From NCBI GenBank assembly GCA_008690995.1, contig VRMN01000001.1:2852001-2916000 (forward strand): a stretch of DNA of 64,000 nt, written 5' to 3'. The stretch's first letter is position 1. Each line of letters opens with the position of its first letter. Below are positions 26,770-36,500 of this stretch, piece after piece. The notes below the pieces were generated by a model. The model was not told where the DNA came from. It made no database searches and saw only the letters and a program-made list of their open reading frames with translations. The stretch comes from Porphyridium purpureum (taxonomy: Eukaryota > Rhodophyta > Bangiophyceae > Porphyridiales > Porphyridiaceae). A program made the position numbers and the translations under genes.

Positions 26770-28875
26770 ATGCAATCTTTACTGGCAGGCGCGCGGGTGG
26801 TGGGACTGCAGACGCTAGGGTTGGTTGCACGGAAAAGGAGCAGGGGCTGGCTGGAGTGTCGTCAGCGGATCCGAGTGGGTCGAGCTTGCGCAGGTTGGGC
26901 GGCTGGATCAAAGGTGGACGGAGTGAGCAGCATGGCAGGAGTCGCGGGATCGACGACGGTGAAGCCGTTGCCGTCAGATTTCATTCAGTCTCCTGTGCCG
27001 GCTGATATCGAGATTGCGCAGGCGGTCGAGGTGCAGGATGTGCAGTTCATCGCACGCGACGTAGGCGTACGTGACGAAGAACTTGAGCTGCATGGGCGCG
27101 CCAAGGCCAAGGTGCGCCTCGAGCTGCTCAAGCGCACGGCACGGGATCCGGACGGCATGCTCGTGGTGGTGGGTGGGATATCGCCAACCCCGCTGGGTGA
27201 AGGCAAGAGCACAACCACTGTGGGATTGAGCCAGGCGTTGGGCGCGCACTTGCAACGCAAGGTGATCACGTGTATTCGTCAGCCGTCGCAGGGACCAACG
27301 TTCGGCATCAAGGGCGGCGCAGCAGGCGGTGGGTACGCCCAGGTGGTTCCCATGGAGGAATTCAATCTTCATCTCACGGGCGACATCCATGCGATTACAG
27401 CTGCAAATAATTTGCTGGCTGCGGCCATTGATGCGCGCATGTTCCACGAGGCCACTCAATCTGATGGCGCTCTGTTCAAGCGGCTTTGTCCCGAACAAGG
27501 CACGGAGGGTAAGCGCGTATTTGCGCGTGGCATGATCCCGCGATTAGAAAAGCTCGGCATCGAAACGCGAAATCCGGATGACCTTACCGAGGAGGAGCGC
27601 TCCGCGTTTGTCCGGCTTGATATAGACCCAGCGACCGTCCGATGGCAGCGCGTAGTCGATGTGAACGATCGTTTCTTGAGACAGGTGACCGTGGGTCAGG
27701 CGCCGACAGAGAAGGGGCATGAGAAACGCACGGGATTTGACATCACTGTCGCGTCGGAAATCATGGCCATCCTCGCGCTGGCAACCGACTTGGCAGACCT
27801 GCGCAGGCGCCTCGGATGCATGGTGATTGGCACGTCGCGTCTGCGCAACGCCGAGCCCATCACGGCGGACGACCTTGGAATCGGTGGCGCGCTGACGGTG
27901 CTCATGAAGGACGCACTAATGCCCACACTAATGCAGACATTGGAAGGCACGCCGGTCTTTGTGCATGCAGGGCCATTTGCGAACATTGCGCATGGTAACT
28001 CATCTGTGATCGCTGACAAGATGGCTCTCAAGCTAGTCGGCCGAGACGGATTCGTGGTGACAGAAGCTGGCTTTGGGGCCGATATAGGGCTCGAGAAGTT
28101 CTGCAATATCAAATGCCGCCAGGGAGGATTGAAGCCGTCGTGTGCTGTGCTGGTCGCCACCGTGCGGGCACTGAAAATGCACGGGGGCGGGCCACCAGTC
28201 TCGGCCGGCACGCCACTCCCTCTGGTGTACAAGGAGCCGAATGTCGAGCTAGTGCGATTAGGCTTTGCTAATCTCCAGCGCCACATTGAAAACACACGTA
28301 ACTTTGGCATGCCGGTGGTTGTGGCAGTGAACCGATTCCACACCGACTCGCAGGACGAGCTTGACTTAGTGGTGCAGCTGTGCAAGCAGGCCGGCGCGGC
28401 AGATGCTGTGATTGCGTCGCACTTTAGTCATGGCGGAAAAGGCGCGGCGGATTTGGCTCGCGCCGTGGTTGCAGCGTGTGAGCAGAACATCGAGAAGCCC
28501 TTTACGCTCACATACCCAGATGGTATGAGTCTCGAAGAGAAGATCCGCTGTGTCGCGACCAAAATTTATCGAGCAAAAGATGTGCACTTTGAGGAGCTGG
28601 CGCGCGAGAGCTTGGCGCGGTACGAAGCCATGGGATTTGGCCACTTGCCCGTGTGCTTGGCAAAAACACAGTACAGCTTCACGGCCGATCCCAACGAGAA
28701 GGGTGCCCCAGTGGACTTTACCTTGCCCATTCGCGACGTGCGCCTATCTGCAGGAGCCGGATTTGTGTATCCGTTGTGCGGCTCGTTGCCGACGATTCCT
28801 GGGCTACCGACAAAGCCTGCGTACTATGACATTGATATCGACCTTGAATCTGGGCGCGTAATTGGCCTTTCATGA
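26770..28875 (+). CDS. FTHFS: Formate-tetrahydrofolate ligase (10-formyl-THF synthetase), monofunctional
   Basis: ATP-dependent ligation of formate to tetrahydrofolate, giving 10-formyl-THF for one-carbon metabolism. 701 aa from the ATG at 26770. The core begins at about residue 68 ([19 protein letters not shown]). The ATP site is [20 protein letters not shown], followed by [53 protein letters not shown] and [23 protein letters not shown], all hallmark blocks. The C-terminal [28 protein letters not shown] is complete. Length fits bacterial and plant monofunctional enzymes plus a leader: residues 1-54 are Arg-rich with no acidic cluster, so organelle targeting is plausible. The ATG at 26932 (MAGVAG) would give a leaderless cytosolic form. 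No dehydrogenase/cyclohydrolase domain is attached. Confidence 0.96.
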   Translation: MQSLLAGARVVGLQTLGLVARKRSRGWLECRQRIRVGRACAGWAAGSKVDGVSSMAGVAGSTTVKPLPSDFIQSPVPADIEIAQAVEVQDVQFIARDVGVRDEELELHGRAKAKVRLELLKRTARDPDGMLVVVGGISPTPLGEGKSTTTVGLSQALGAHLQRKVITCIRQPSQGPTFGIKGGAAGGGYAQVVPMEEFNLHLTGDIHAITAANNLLAAAIDARMFHEATQSDGALFKRLCPEQGTEGKRVFARGMIPRLEKLGIETRNPDDLTEEERSAFVRLDIDPATVRWQRVVDVNDRFLRQVTVGQAPTEKGHEKRTGFDITVASEIMAILALATDLADLRRRLGCMVIGTSRLRNAEPITADDLGIGGALTVLMKDALMPTLMQTLEGTPVFVHAGPFANIAHGNSSVIADKMALKLVGRDGFVVTEAGFGADIGLEKFCNIKCRQGGLKPSCAVLVATVRALKMHGGGPPVSAGTPLPLVYKEPNVELVRLGFANLQRHIENTRNFGMPVVVAVNRFHTDSQDELDLVVQLCKQAGAADAVIASHFSHGGKGAADLARAVVAACEQNIEKPFTLTYPDGMSLEEKIRCVATKIYRAKDVHFEELARESLARYEAMGFGHLPVCLAKTQYSFTADPNEKGAPVDFTLPIRDVRLSAGAGFVYPLCGSLPTIPGLPTKPAYYDIDIDLESGRVIGLS

Positions 28876-29210
28876 GCAGGGAGTCCAGCCACGCCCTGCC
28901 ACAGCCGAGTTGTAGAACCTTTGAACTTGAAATATCGAGGTGGCGGAAGGTTGGGTAGAAACAAAGGAACGCAAGATCTCAAATGGCAGAGCCTCTAGAA
29001 ACCACATGATGGGTGCTCGAATAAAACCTAGATATAGGAACTGCACTTATCCACCGTGCAAGGACCTGCTGAACAAGTCGCCCGGTTCTTGTTCATTTCT
29101 TGAAATGTATTGCGCTGTCTCGCGCTTTCCGAGACAACCGCTCGGCTTTCTGATGTTTCGGGTCCGTCGGTGTGTGCATGATTGTCAAGAGATTCTAAGC
29201 GGGAGACGTC
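28876..29210. other. Intergenic spacer
   Basis: 335 bp between formate-THF ligase and the coiled-coil gene on the same strand. No motif seen beyond ordinary AT-richer sequence. Confidence 0.4.
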
Positions 29211-29567
29211 ATGGAAGAAGCGATCGGAACGTTGGATCGCAAGCTCGGACACTATGCAGGACGCTTGCAAGAGATCCAGGACGAGTTAACGCGGCTCGAG
29301 GGCAAGCACCAGGCGGGAACATTGTCCGAGTATGATTGCAAGGTGTGCGCCGAGCACGTGACGCAAGTGATGGAGGCGGTAGACGTACTCTCGTTGCGGC
29401 GTAGCATGGCGGAAGATGCGCTCCGTCAAGGAGAGGAAGCCTGTGCGAAGAAAGTGTGTGTGTTGTTGGTGCGGCGCAAGCGTCTGTTGTGTGATTTGAA
29501 CTCGTGCGGAGTCGCAGCTGATGCGCTCGCGACGGCGGCGAGACGGTCGGCTTTGGCGGTCGCATGA
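29211..29567 (+). CDS. Small helical coiled-coil protein, function unknown
   Basis: 118 aa. Predicted all-helical: residues 5-32 show a heptad pattern (LDRKLGHYAGRLQEIQDELTRLE), then a second helix (CKVCAEHVTQVMEAVDVL) and a third (EDALRQGEEACAKKVCVLLVRRKRLLCDLN). Six cysteines, none in a CxxC pair suited to zinc binding. The last helix with RRKRLLCDLN is faintly like the end of a BAG domain (R-K-x-L-V-x-x-I-x-x-L-D), but I would not assign it. The ATG is 11 bp after an in-frame stop region, so the start is firm if the gene is real. The coding frame is open with no repeats; opposite-strand frames look like shadows. Confidence 0.5.
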   Translation: MEEAIGTLDRKLGHYAGRLQEIQDELTRLEGKHQAGTLSEYDCKVCAEHVTQVMEAVDVLSLRRSMAEDALRQGEEACAKKVCVLLVRRKRLLCDLNSCGVAADALATAARRSALAVA

Positions 29568-30454
29568 GACGGGATGTTCACGACATCACTTAGGTCATGC
29601 TCGGCACACGAAGCAAGCAATTTGGAGCACACTGCAGGCTTTTCACATTCAGGCGCGGGCTATTGCTGGAAGAAAGCTTCATGTTTGCCATGCGTGTGCG
29701 TTTGACGAGAGCCACGTAACCGCACAGTCGGGGCCGAAGTGATGACCGAGGGGAATCTTTTAACAGGAGTCCATGATAGTTGGTTTCGTCGCGAGTGCTG
29801 CCTACACGTCCGTCCACCCGGGACCTGATGCGCAATGACGCATCTACTGCACTTCGGCTCAGGGGCCTCCTGAAAGAAAATACGGCGTCTTTCATGGGTT
29901 CAGTGTGACCGGTGGCAAAGCTGCATTCTGATATTTTCGTTGTTTGAGGTTGCGGTATCGCATTGCATGCCTTACTGTGGAAGGTTCAACCCAACAGCGG
30001 AGGCCTACTTGCCCGTATCTTGGTCTGGTTGACGCACCTTGGAAGTCTATTCGTTTCCAACGAGCAAGGAATGTCGCAACCTTTCGTGCGACGTGTTCTT
30101 CATTCACACGCAGGCCAGCCGTTCACGTCCTCATCTAAATATCGGCACGCATGTTCCTTGCCTCTGACGTTCTGCCTCAGTATCCTCGCAATCCGTTCAA
30201 AGTTGCCGTGGCATTCACAAAATTGCATAGCAAAAGATCACAGCTATCTGTCATTTTTCTATTCCCGGTTTCCAGAGAAAGGGCTCATTTACTTCACCGT
30301 AGCCGGCAAACCACTTTTAATGCCGTTGCGCTAGACAACAACGTGTTCCAATACTAAGAGTCAACAAAAAAGTTCGACTTCACCGTGATCGCAGCCGATG
30401 TCGACAAGAAGCCCTGAAGTAGCACAAGATCAAAAACAGAGTTCTCCTGGCACC
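29568..30454. other. Non-coding spacer before the secreted-protein cluster
   Basis: 887 bp, AT-richer than average. Short frames on both strands lack motifs, signal peptides or similarity to neighbours. No tRNA-like T-arm found. It marks the switch from compact housekeeping genes to the looser secreted-protein region. Confidence 0.45.
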
Positions 30455-31669
30455 TTAGAGTCCAAATGGAGGGTTCCCCGGGGAGCCCTGGTTCGTTGGA
30501 ATATAGTAGGAACACTCAAACTCTTCCGTGCAGGCCGGCGGCGCAAGGCACACTGTCTCAATTGGGGCGCACGGAATAGTACCGTCCGGATCCGGAATGT
30601 ACTGCACAATCATTTCGCCAGGAACACAGCTCGACTCCACTTCAAGGGCAATGCAGTCAAGATCCACTCCACAGTCGAGCGTCGATGCCAGATCCGTGAA
30701 GGTACGGAGAATGCCTTCGAAGAAGAAGCGAACATAATCAACGCCTTCAACGCCCAACTCTCCGTTTGCACCAGTCTCCAGGTTCACGAGCGAGAAAATG
30801 CCCAGGGCCGAATCTTGGGAAATCAAGTTGTCCTCACCGCCAAAGGCCAACTGATCGGCAGTGGCAAAGCCAGTGAGACCCACGCCAGGTGGGTCAGCGT
30901 GAATAAGCTCATACGAGAAGTCTGGCGGCGGACCGGACTGGAACAGCTTGAAGAAGTACTTGAAGCCACCGCCGGTACCAACACTGGAAGCATAAAGCAC
31001 GCGATCACAAGCAATGGCCAGATCACCAGCGCGATACGTGAACGACAGAGGACCCAGCGGAAAGTTCTGCGGGTTCATTGGATCCGTGGTGACGTTACGA
31101 TGCTGGTCGACAGTCGTCCTGAACAGGAAGTTGGCGGTCGCACGGTCCAGATAAGTCAACTGGCCCACAAGAATACCATTCGGCTGCTGCCTGCCTTCGC
31201 GAATGTAGGCATACATGTACAGAGTCTGATCGAATCCGGCGCCAGAGATTTCAGTCTCCGGAAGGGTGGTCACAAACTGGATTGAGTTGGACACCAAGTT
31301 CACCAAGCACAGGCGGGTCATCGTGTCACCGAAAGTGTCCCACGACGCAAAGAACAGACGCGCCTGTCCATCGTACGCTGCGGCATTCGGCGCGAACAAG
31401 TTGAACTGCCCAACCACTGGCACAATTCCGTTCGTGTAGCCGTAGCAGTTGAATGGGAACTGGGTTACCTGCGTGGTTTCGAGCACGCTCATGTTTGCCA
31501 AGAGTGTCAATGAAGGATCCGCGGCTGTCGAGTTGATCGTGAAAAACGACTTGTCATTCACCCTCTGCTCGACGGCATAGACCAGACCGACGGTCTGGGC
31601 GGATACCATTGCGGCGGATGCCGCCACGACGGCGCACAGCGCCAGCGCAATCATATGCATGCGCACCAT
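30455..31669 (-). CDS. Secreted protein of a three-member paralogous cluster (copy A)
   Basis: 404 aa from the ATG at 31669. Signal peptide MVRMHMIALALCAVVAASAA with cleavage expected after MVSA, mature start QTVGLVYAVEQ. Two further Met codons upstream lie in a basic stretch and are not used here. Shared family blocks: NCYGYTNG near residue 80, AYDGQARLFFASWDTFGDTMTRLCL, LDRATANFLFRTT, VLYASSVGTGGGFKYFF, LTGFATADQLAF, ANGELGVEGVDYVRFF, ILRTFTDLAS and a Cys-rich tail (C-x4-C-x4-C pattern). Potential N-glycosylation sites include NSTA, NMSV and NVTT. The strand-rich repeats with Gly-Asp turns suggest a beta-propeller-like fold, but no named family is recognised. Likely a cell-surface or extracellular-matrix glycoprotein (inference). 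Confidence 0.75.
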   Translation of the reverse strand: MVRMHMIALALCAVVAASAAMVSAQTVGLVYAVEQRVNDKSFFTINSTAADPSLTLLANMSVLETTQVTQFPFNCYGYTNGIVPVVGQFNLFAPNAAAYDGQARLFFASWDTFGDTMTRLCLVNLVSNSIQFVTTLPETEISGAGFDQTLYMYAYIREGRQQPNGILVGQLTYLDRATANFLFRTTVDQHRNVTTDPMNPQNFPLGPLSFTYRAGDLAIACDRVLYASSVGTGGGFKYFFKLFQSGPPPDFSYELIHADPPGVGLTGFATADQLAFGGEDNLISQDSALGIFSLVNLETGANGELGVEGVDYVRFFFEGILRTFTDLASTLDCGVDLDCIALEVESSCVPGEMIVQYIPDPDGTIPCAPIETVCLAPPACTEEFECSYYIPTNQGSPGNPPFGL

Positions 31670-31778
31670 CTTACTACCCCGCTCCCGTGCCACTACGAAT
31701 CTCCCCGACAAGCCCTCAGCCTTTCCCTCTCCCTGTAAAGAATGAAGCACTTAACCTTCACGCAACGTCCTGTGTTGC

Positions 31779-31785
31779 TTATATA
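31779..31785 (-). promoter_or_regulatory. TATA box of secreted copy A
   Basis: TATATAA on the minus strand, 110 bp upstream of the ATG at 31669. All three paralogues have such a box at a similar distance. Confidence 0.6.
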
Positions 31786-32861
31786 TGCCGAGAGATCCCG
31801 GTGCATGCTCGGTGGTTCGAATACTCGTTGTGACGCTTCTGTGAAAAACTAGCTCCTTTTCAACGGTGGCGCGTGTCCACGCGACGCGATCTGTGGAAGA
31901 GGCAATTATGGCGCGGTCGCGCAAGTAAGTACACGCTCAAGCCGATGACGCTGGTTTAAGGATCTCCTACTAAAACGGACATGTTTTTATGCATAAACAA
32001 GACACGCAGCGCCAACGGCGAAGACAAACTTGGCCGTTTGTGTGGTGGTGATGGTAGTGGAGAGGGAGGGTTTGTGTTCCTGTTTCGGGGAAACCCCCGA
32101 TAAAACGGGGGAAATCTAGTATCACAACTGGCATGGAACGACGGGAATTAAATTCATAATCGTCTTCGAACCAACACGCATTCGATTCGACGGCATGCTA
32201 CTGCGTTCCACGAATAGAAACATATCGCGCTGTGGGTATTGTTGGCGCCAGCGTGGAGCGCTGGCGCGCAGTGTCTCCAGCACAAAGGCTGTGATTGGCT
32301 GGAGCGGAAGCCTCGTGCGCTGTGATTCGATACGCCGGTAAATGCTGGGTTTTGATTGGCGCAGCCGGCGCACAAGTGGCCCTGGCTCTTTGCCCAGTCT
32401 GCCGGTCTGGAGTGGTCATGCGCTAGCTCACGCCCACGTTTCCAACGCACGCCTTACGCCCCGCGCAGGGTTGGGCGGGCCGTCTGTGTTGGAGAGTCTG
32501 GAACCGCTGCGCGTCGGATTCCAGCACCGCGCGGCGCCATGCTCTCGCGCGCCGTTCGTGCTGCAATGGACACGACGTGGAGTGCGGCGGCGTGACCAGC
32601 ACAGCTGCGTGATCGATACCCGCTTCCCCTCACTGTCACTGACCCACACGGAACTCGCACACATGCGGGCGTTGACACCCGATGCGGAAAGAAATTTCGG
32701 GGCTCGATCGTCTTGGCGCATCGGATGACACGCACAAGCAATCAGCCGTGGCGCTCGCTAGCATCAAAGCGGGGAGATGGCCACACTGCCGTGTGAAGTA
32801 GGTCTGGCTCACCCAGTCGTAAAAAGCAGTTTCTGGCGCAAATGAACGCCGTGGTCGGCTT
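31786..32861. other. Spacer between secreted copies A and B
   Basis: About 1.1 kb. Contains two ATTGG (CCAAT-box complement) sequences in a GC-rich stretch at about 32293 and 32356, and a run of GGGG-rich sequence with GATAAAACGGGG near 32099. No credible gene: local frames have no signal peptide or family blocks. Confidence 0.4.
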
Positions 32862-34073
32862 TTAGTCTGCAGCAAGAACATAAAAGATACAATCAACGGT
32901 ATCCTCGCCCTCGCACATACCTGGCAAGCGGCAGCGCCCGTCGACCGCGACGCATCGAATGTCGCCGCCTTCAGCAGGCGTCAGAATCGGCAACACACGA
33001 TCTTCGCAAGGATCTACAATTTCGGTTTCGACACAGGCCCCGACTAAGCCGCAGTCCCTGAACGAGGCAAGATCTGCAAAGGTGCGCAGCATACCCATCT
33101 CCGTGAGCCGCACGAAATCGACGCCTTCCACGCCCAGCTCGCCATTCGCACCAGTCAAGCGATTCACAACGCTAAAGATCCCCCGCTCGCTGTCCTGGCT
33201 GATCAGCCGTCCAGACGAATCAAACGCCAATTGGTCCGCCGTTGCAAACCCGGTGAGCGAGCTCACTGGACTTTGCCCGTCGCTCGGGTCAGCATGGATA
33301 AGTCTATATGCAAAAGACGTTGACGAATTCTCCTCGGTGAAGTAGTCAAGGTCAATGCTAAAGAAGTACTTGAAACCACCACCTGTGCCTACGCTACTTG
33401 CGTACAATATTCCGTTGCAGTCGACTGCCATGTCGCCCCCTCGAAATGTAAACAGCAGCTCGGCCGCCGGCGCATTAGGGTTCGTTGTCACATTCCGAAA
33501 CAAGGTGTTCGTGGTTCGATCGACGACTGTTCCCGTTGCTCTGTCCAGTCGAATGAATTGCAAAATGAGAATTCCTGCCTCTGTTTGCTCTTTGCCTTCG
33601 TCAATCCAAATGTACTGATACGTCTTGGCGTCAAAGGTAGCGCCTAGCACAATGTCGCCGAGAATGGTTGAGTATTCAAACGTATTGGTCAAGACCGAGT
33701 AAAAGCAGAGTCTGGACATTGTATCCCCAAACCGGTCAAACGCGGCAAAAAAGAGGCGCGCCTCTCCATCATATGCCAGGCCATTGGGCGAGAATTCATA
33801 CAAGGGCCCAGTGGCGGTCGCTCCGTTCACGTAACCAAAGCACCGATTCGGAAATCCCGCGGGGTCATTTGCCGCTGCCTGCGTCATGTTTGCGACCAGC
33901 GTCACGGTCGGTTCGATTTCAGCGCCGGCCGAAAAATCCAGTGCGAAAATGTTCTTCTGCACAGGGTCTCGCTCAATGCCGAAGATGATGCCGAGGTTCT
34001 GCAGTCCGTGGACGCTGTGCATCCTCAACGCCAACGCGCACAGCGCAAGCAAAATCACAGCACATCTCGCCAT
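32862..34073 (-). CDS. Secreted protein of the paralogous cluster (copy B)
   Basis: 403 aa from the ATG at 34073. Signal peptide MARCAVILLALCALALRM, cleavage near SVHG, mature start LQNLGIIFGIERDP. It is closest to copy C: QKNIFALDFSAGAE, VANMTQAAANDPAGFP, CFGYVNG, AYDGEARLFFAAFDRFGDTMSRLCFYS, LYASSVGTGGGFKYFFSIDLDYF, SLTGFATADQLAFDSSGRLISQDSERGIFSV, TGANGELGVEGVDFVRLTEMGMLRTFADLAS. The C-terminus has eight or so cysteines (DCGLVGAC, DPCEDR, IRCVAVDGRC, GMCEG, DCIF) likely in disulfides. Several N-x-T sites (NMTQ, NVTT). No enzyme motif seen. Function unknown; extracellular location is firm from the signal peptide and cysteines. Confidence 0.77.
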   Translation of the reverse strand: MARCAVILLALCALALRMHSVHGLQNLGIIFGIERDPVQKNIFALDFSAGAEIEPTVTLVANMTQAAANDPAGFPNRCFGYVNGATATGPLYEFSPNGLAYDGEARLFFAAFDRFGDTMSRLCFYSVLTNTFEYSTILGDIVLGATFDAKTYQYIWIDEGKEQTEAGILILQFIRLDRATGTVVDRTTNTLFRNVTTNPNAPAAELLFTFRGGDMAVDCNGILYASSVGTGGGFKYFFSIDLDYFTEENSSTSFAYRLIHADPSDGQSPVSSLTGFATADQLAFDSSGRLISQDSERGIFSVVNRLTGANGELGVEGVDFVRLTEMGMLRTFADLASFRDCGLVGACVETEIVDPCEDRVLPILTPAEGGDIRCVAVDGRCRLPGMCEGEDTVDCIFYVLAAD

Positions 34074-34195
34074 GGTGTTTGTGGGCCGCTGCCTCCGCCC
34101 CACAGCCCTCTCCCTGTGTCACAGCGACCTTTGGCCTGACACAATCTCTGCGCAGGCAGGTCGAAGCGTGAAGGAAGAGAGGTCATGCCTACAAC

Positions 34196-34202
34196 CTATA
34201 TA
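34196..34202 (-). promoter_or_regulatory. TATA box of secreted copy B
   Basis: TATATAG on the minus strand, 123 bp upstream of the ATG at 34073, in the same relative place as in copies A and C. Confidence 0.55.
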
Positions 34203-34754
34203 GCAGACAGCCTCCTCACCACTGTGGTCGCGCGCGAAAATAAATGAGCGCAGAATCGTTTGACGCCGGCGAGACAACCGCTCTGTCTCTTCCACAGCGC
34301 GCGCTACAGTTCACCCGAGAGCCAGAACCGTCCACGTCGCCTCCTTCAAAAACACCCGCAAAAAATGAGAAGCGTGTACGTCGTTCCACAAAGCGCAAGC
34401 AGCAACGGACCCTATGCAGGGTGGTTCGATTCCGTGCGCCCACAAGTGTGCAGGAGTTCTCCGTTTTGAGAGAGAATGAGAGACGCGTACACGCCAGCAT
34501 GGATTGACGGCTGCTTACCGGGACTCTGTTCGCGCCACCCCGCTTTCTCCTGTTTGCCATTGCGGACTGTGCACCCTGTTCTCCTCGTAAGGACAGTCAA
34601 TGAAGTACGCCTCAGCTATGGGTGGGACATCAGGATTCGACGCGGCAGAGCTTTCACTTGGGGAGAGTGCAAGGCTCCTCTAGTTGCGTGGCTCTCTATT
34701 CTCATTGATTGACTGGCTGTTCCTCCTCCAGCGAATCTTTTGATCGCGCCTACC

Positions 34755-35116
34755 TCATCTCAAGCAATTTCTGAATGGTCTCAGGGCCCGACACGCCAAG
34801 CAGGCCAACAGTCTTGGTCGTCTTGGCCGCCGTCGCCGTAAATCCTGGGCGCTCACCATGGAGGCGGATACTGGAAGCTCAAGACCGAAAATGTCGGCCA
34901 GGCCCAAGTAAGAACGCAGTCCTGCCGCGTCTTCGGTGAGGTACATCCACTTGTCGGGATTTTCTCCCATCAGGCAGGCAAGTGTGGCAGAAGCGGATCC
35001 CTTGCCACAATATTCGGACTATGTTGCGTCTGACTTGGTATGTCCTTGCTCTATGAAATGAATCGAATCTGGCCTGCCAAACGCGCTATATCCGAGCGCA
35101 CGCATCAACGCCCGTG

Positions 35117-35154
<38 letters not shown>

Positions 35155-35369
35155 GAGGCTTCAGTCATAAGGCACACGAACAGCGTGGCGCCGTCCTCGC
35201 AGCTGCGTATCGCGCTACCTAGGCTGTCCATTTTTTGTCGACGAAGCCGCGTGATACTCGGATGAATACTTTTGTTTGTGTTGGTCAATCCTGCAGCGAG
35301 TACGCTAGGCGTCTTCAGGAGGCGTGGAAAGATCTCATCCATCCAGCATGCGTGCAAAACGCTCATCAT
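34755..35369 (-). pseudogene. Interrupted reading frame, possible decayed gene
   Basis: On the minus strand a single frame runs from 35369 to 34755 with one internal TAG at 35019-35021. Before it the reading includes KMDSLGSAIRSCEDGATLFVCL and a poly-Asp run encoded by the CAT microsatellite; after it SEYCGKGSASATLACLMG and DKWMYLTEDAAGLRSYLGL, which look protein-like. I do not recognise the family. It may be a decayed host gene, a spliced gene whose intron spans the stop, or chance. Low confidence. Confidence 0.25.
35117..35153 (+). repeat. CAT trinucleotide microsatellite
   Basis: About twelve uninterrupted CAT units on the + strand (ATG/GAT on the other), coding for poly-Asp in one minus-strand frame. 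Confidence 0.95.
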
Positions 35370-36337
35370 GGCTTGGCCATGGTTGCTATGATTTAGGCAC
35401 GGTCGCCCGAAGAGCGACAGCCGTAGGCCAGCGTATCAATGTCGGCGAGCATAGGCCCTGTGTCTAAACCCAGTGCGCGCCAAAAATTGGCCACCATTTG
35501 CGAGCCTCCAGTAGATCTCGGGTTGAGCACAACCACTGGTTATTCTATTGAGGCCGGCAAGTGGTGAACGAGTGGAAACAGCGTCATTGCAGCACGCGTG
35601 GAGGCGATGCAGACGTCGAGGTCCAAGAAGAACCAAAGCAAACTTTATTGGCAGTACAGCGATCGGATGCGTGACCGTTGCCATCCACGGAGACGCCTGC
35701 TGCGTCCATACCAATCATGGATGGCTCCATGCGTCGCCTCTCATATGGGATGGCGGGCGTAACTCGACTGCATGGCGCGCCCCGTCTTTGACCTTGACAT
35801 CGGTACCCAGTGGTTATAGACTTGCTCTACACTGAACCGCACTGCTTCATTATTGCCAAGCCACGGCAGCAGCAGCTTTCATGACACCCCGAGCTTGGTC
35901 GCCTGTTGGCCTTGAGCAAGCCTCACCATCGGCTTGACTGTACCTACCGGACTTGGTAGTGTACGTCTGCTGACACCATGGCTTACACCGTTGTAATTCC
36001 GAGGTAGCCGGCGGGAGCACGGAGCACCTGTCGAGTGCCATGTTGTGGAGCCAGCGATGCCATGTGGAATTCTGCACACGCAAGCATTATTATGTGCGGC
36101 GGGTCTTGTTGGTGTTTGGTGAGTAATCCTCATCGTGAAGCTCGTGACCTGCTGTTGCGCCGAGACGAAGGCTTCGACGCTGGGCGCACGGCCAGCTGCC
36201 ATCGACAACACAGAGTGACAAGCGTTTCCTGCTTTGAATTTGTACGCGAGATGTCTCGACATGTGGAACCTTGATTCAAGCAGCGTACAACAAGTTGTGA
36301 AGTGTACTTGCCCGCTCGTGTTCGGCAGCCTAAAGGT

Positions 36338-36345
36338 TATATAAA
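36338..36345 (+). promoter_or_regulatory. TATA box of secreted copy C
   Basis: TATATAAA on the + strand, 155 bp upstream of the ATG at 36501, within GGTTATATAAATG. Confidence 0.6.
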
Positions 36346-36500
36346 TGCGGAAGCGACTGCCTCTAAGCACAAAGTCCCGAGGGATGAAGAAGAGTCGCAG
36401 AGTAGCAAAGCAAACATTCAAGAGATAACGAGAACCGGGAGCGAAAGTGAACTCGACAAGAATAAGGCATAGTCTCTTATCCACTCGACGAGTGGCTGCC

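Larger units (their letters stand above)
34203..36337. other. 2.1-kb divergent spacer between secreted copies B and C
   Basis: Contains the promoter of copy B at its left end and of copy C at its right end, a decayed reading frame (separate entry) and a CAT microsatellite. The remaining frames on both strands show no family blocks. I looked for a degraded fourth paralogue and did not find the GTGGGFKYFF or FATADQLAF signatures. Confidence 0.4.

Noticed and set aside
30398-31285. 295-codon + strand frame opposite secreted copy A
   Set aside because: Antisense shadow; copy A aligns with two paralogues along its length.
34418-34445. GGTTCGATTCCG as a tRNA T-arm
   Set aside because: Flanks do not pair as a T-stem and no acceptor or anticodon arm could be built around it; similar strings at 31812 and 50895 fail in the same way.
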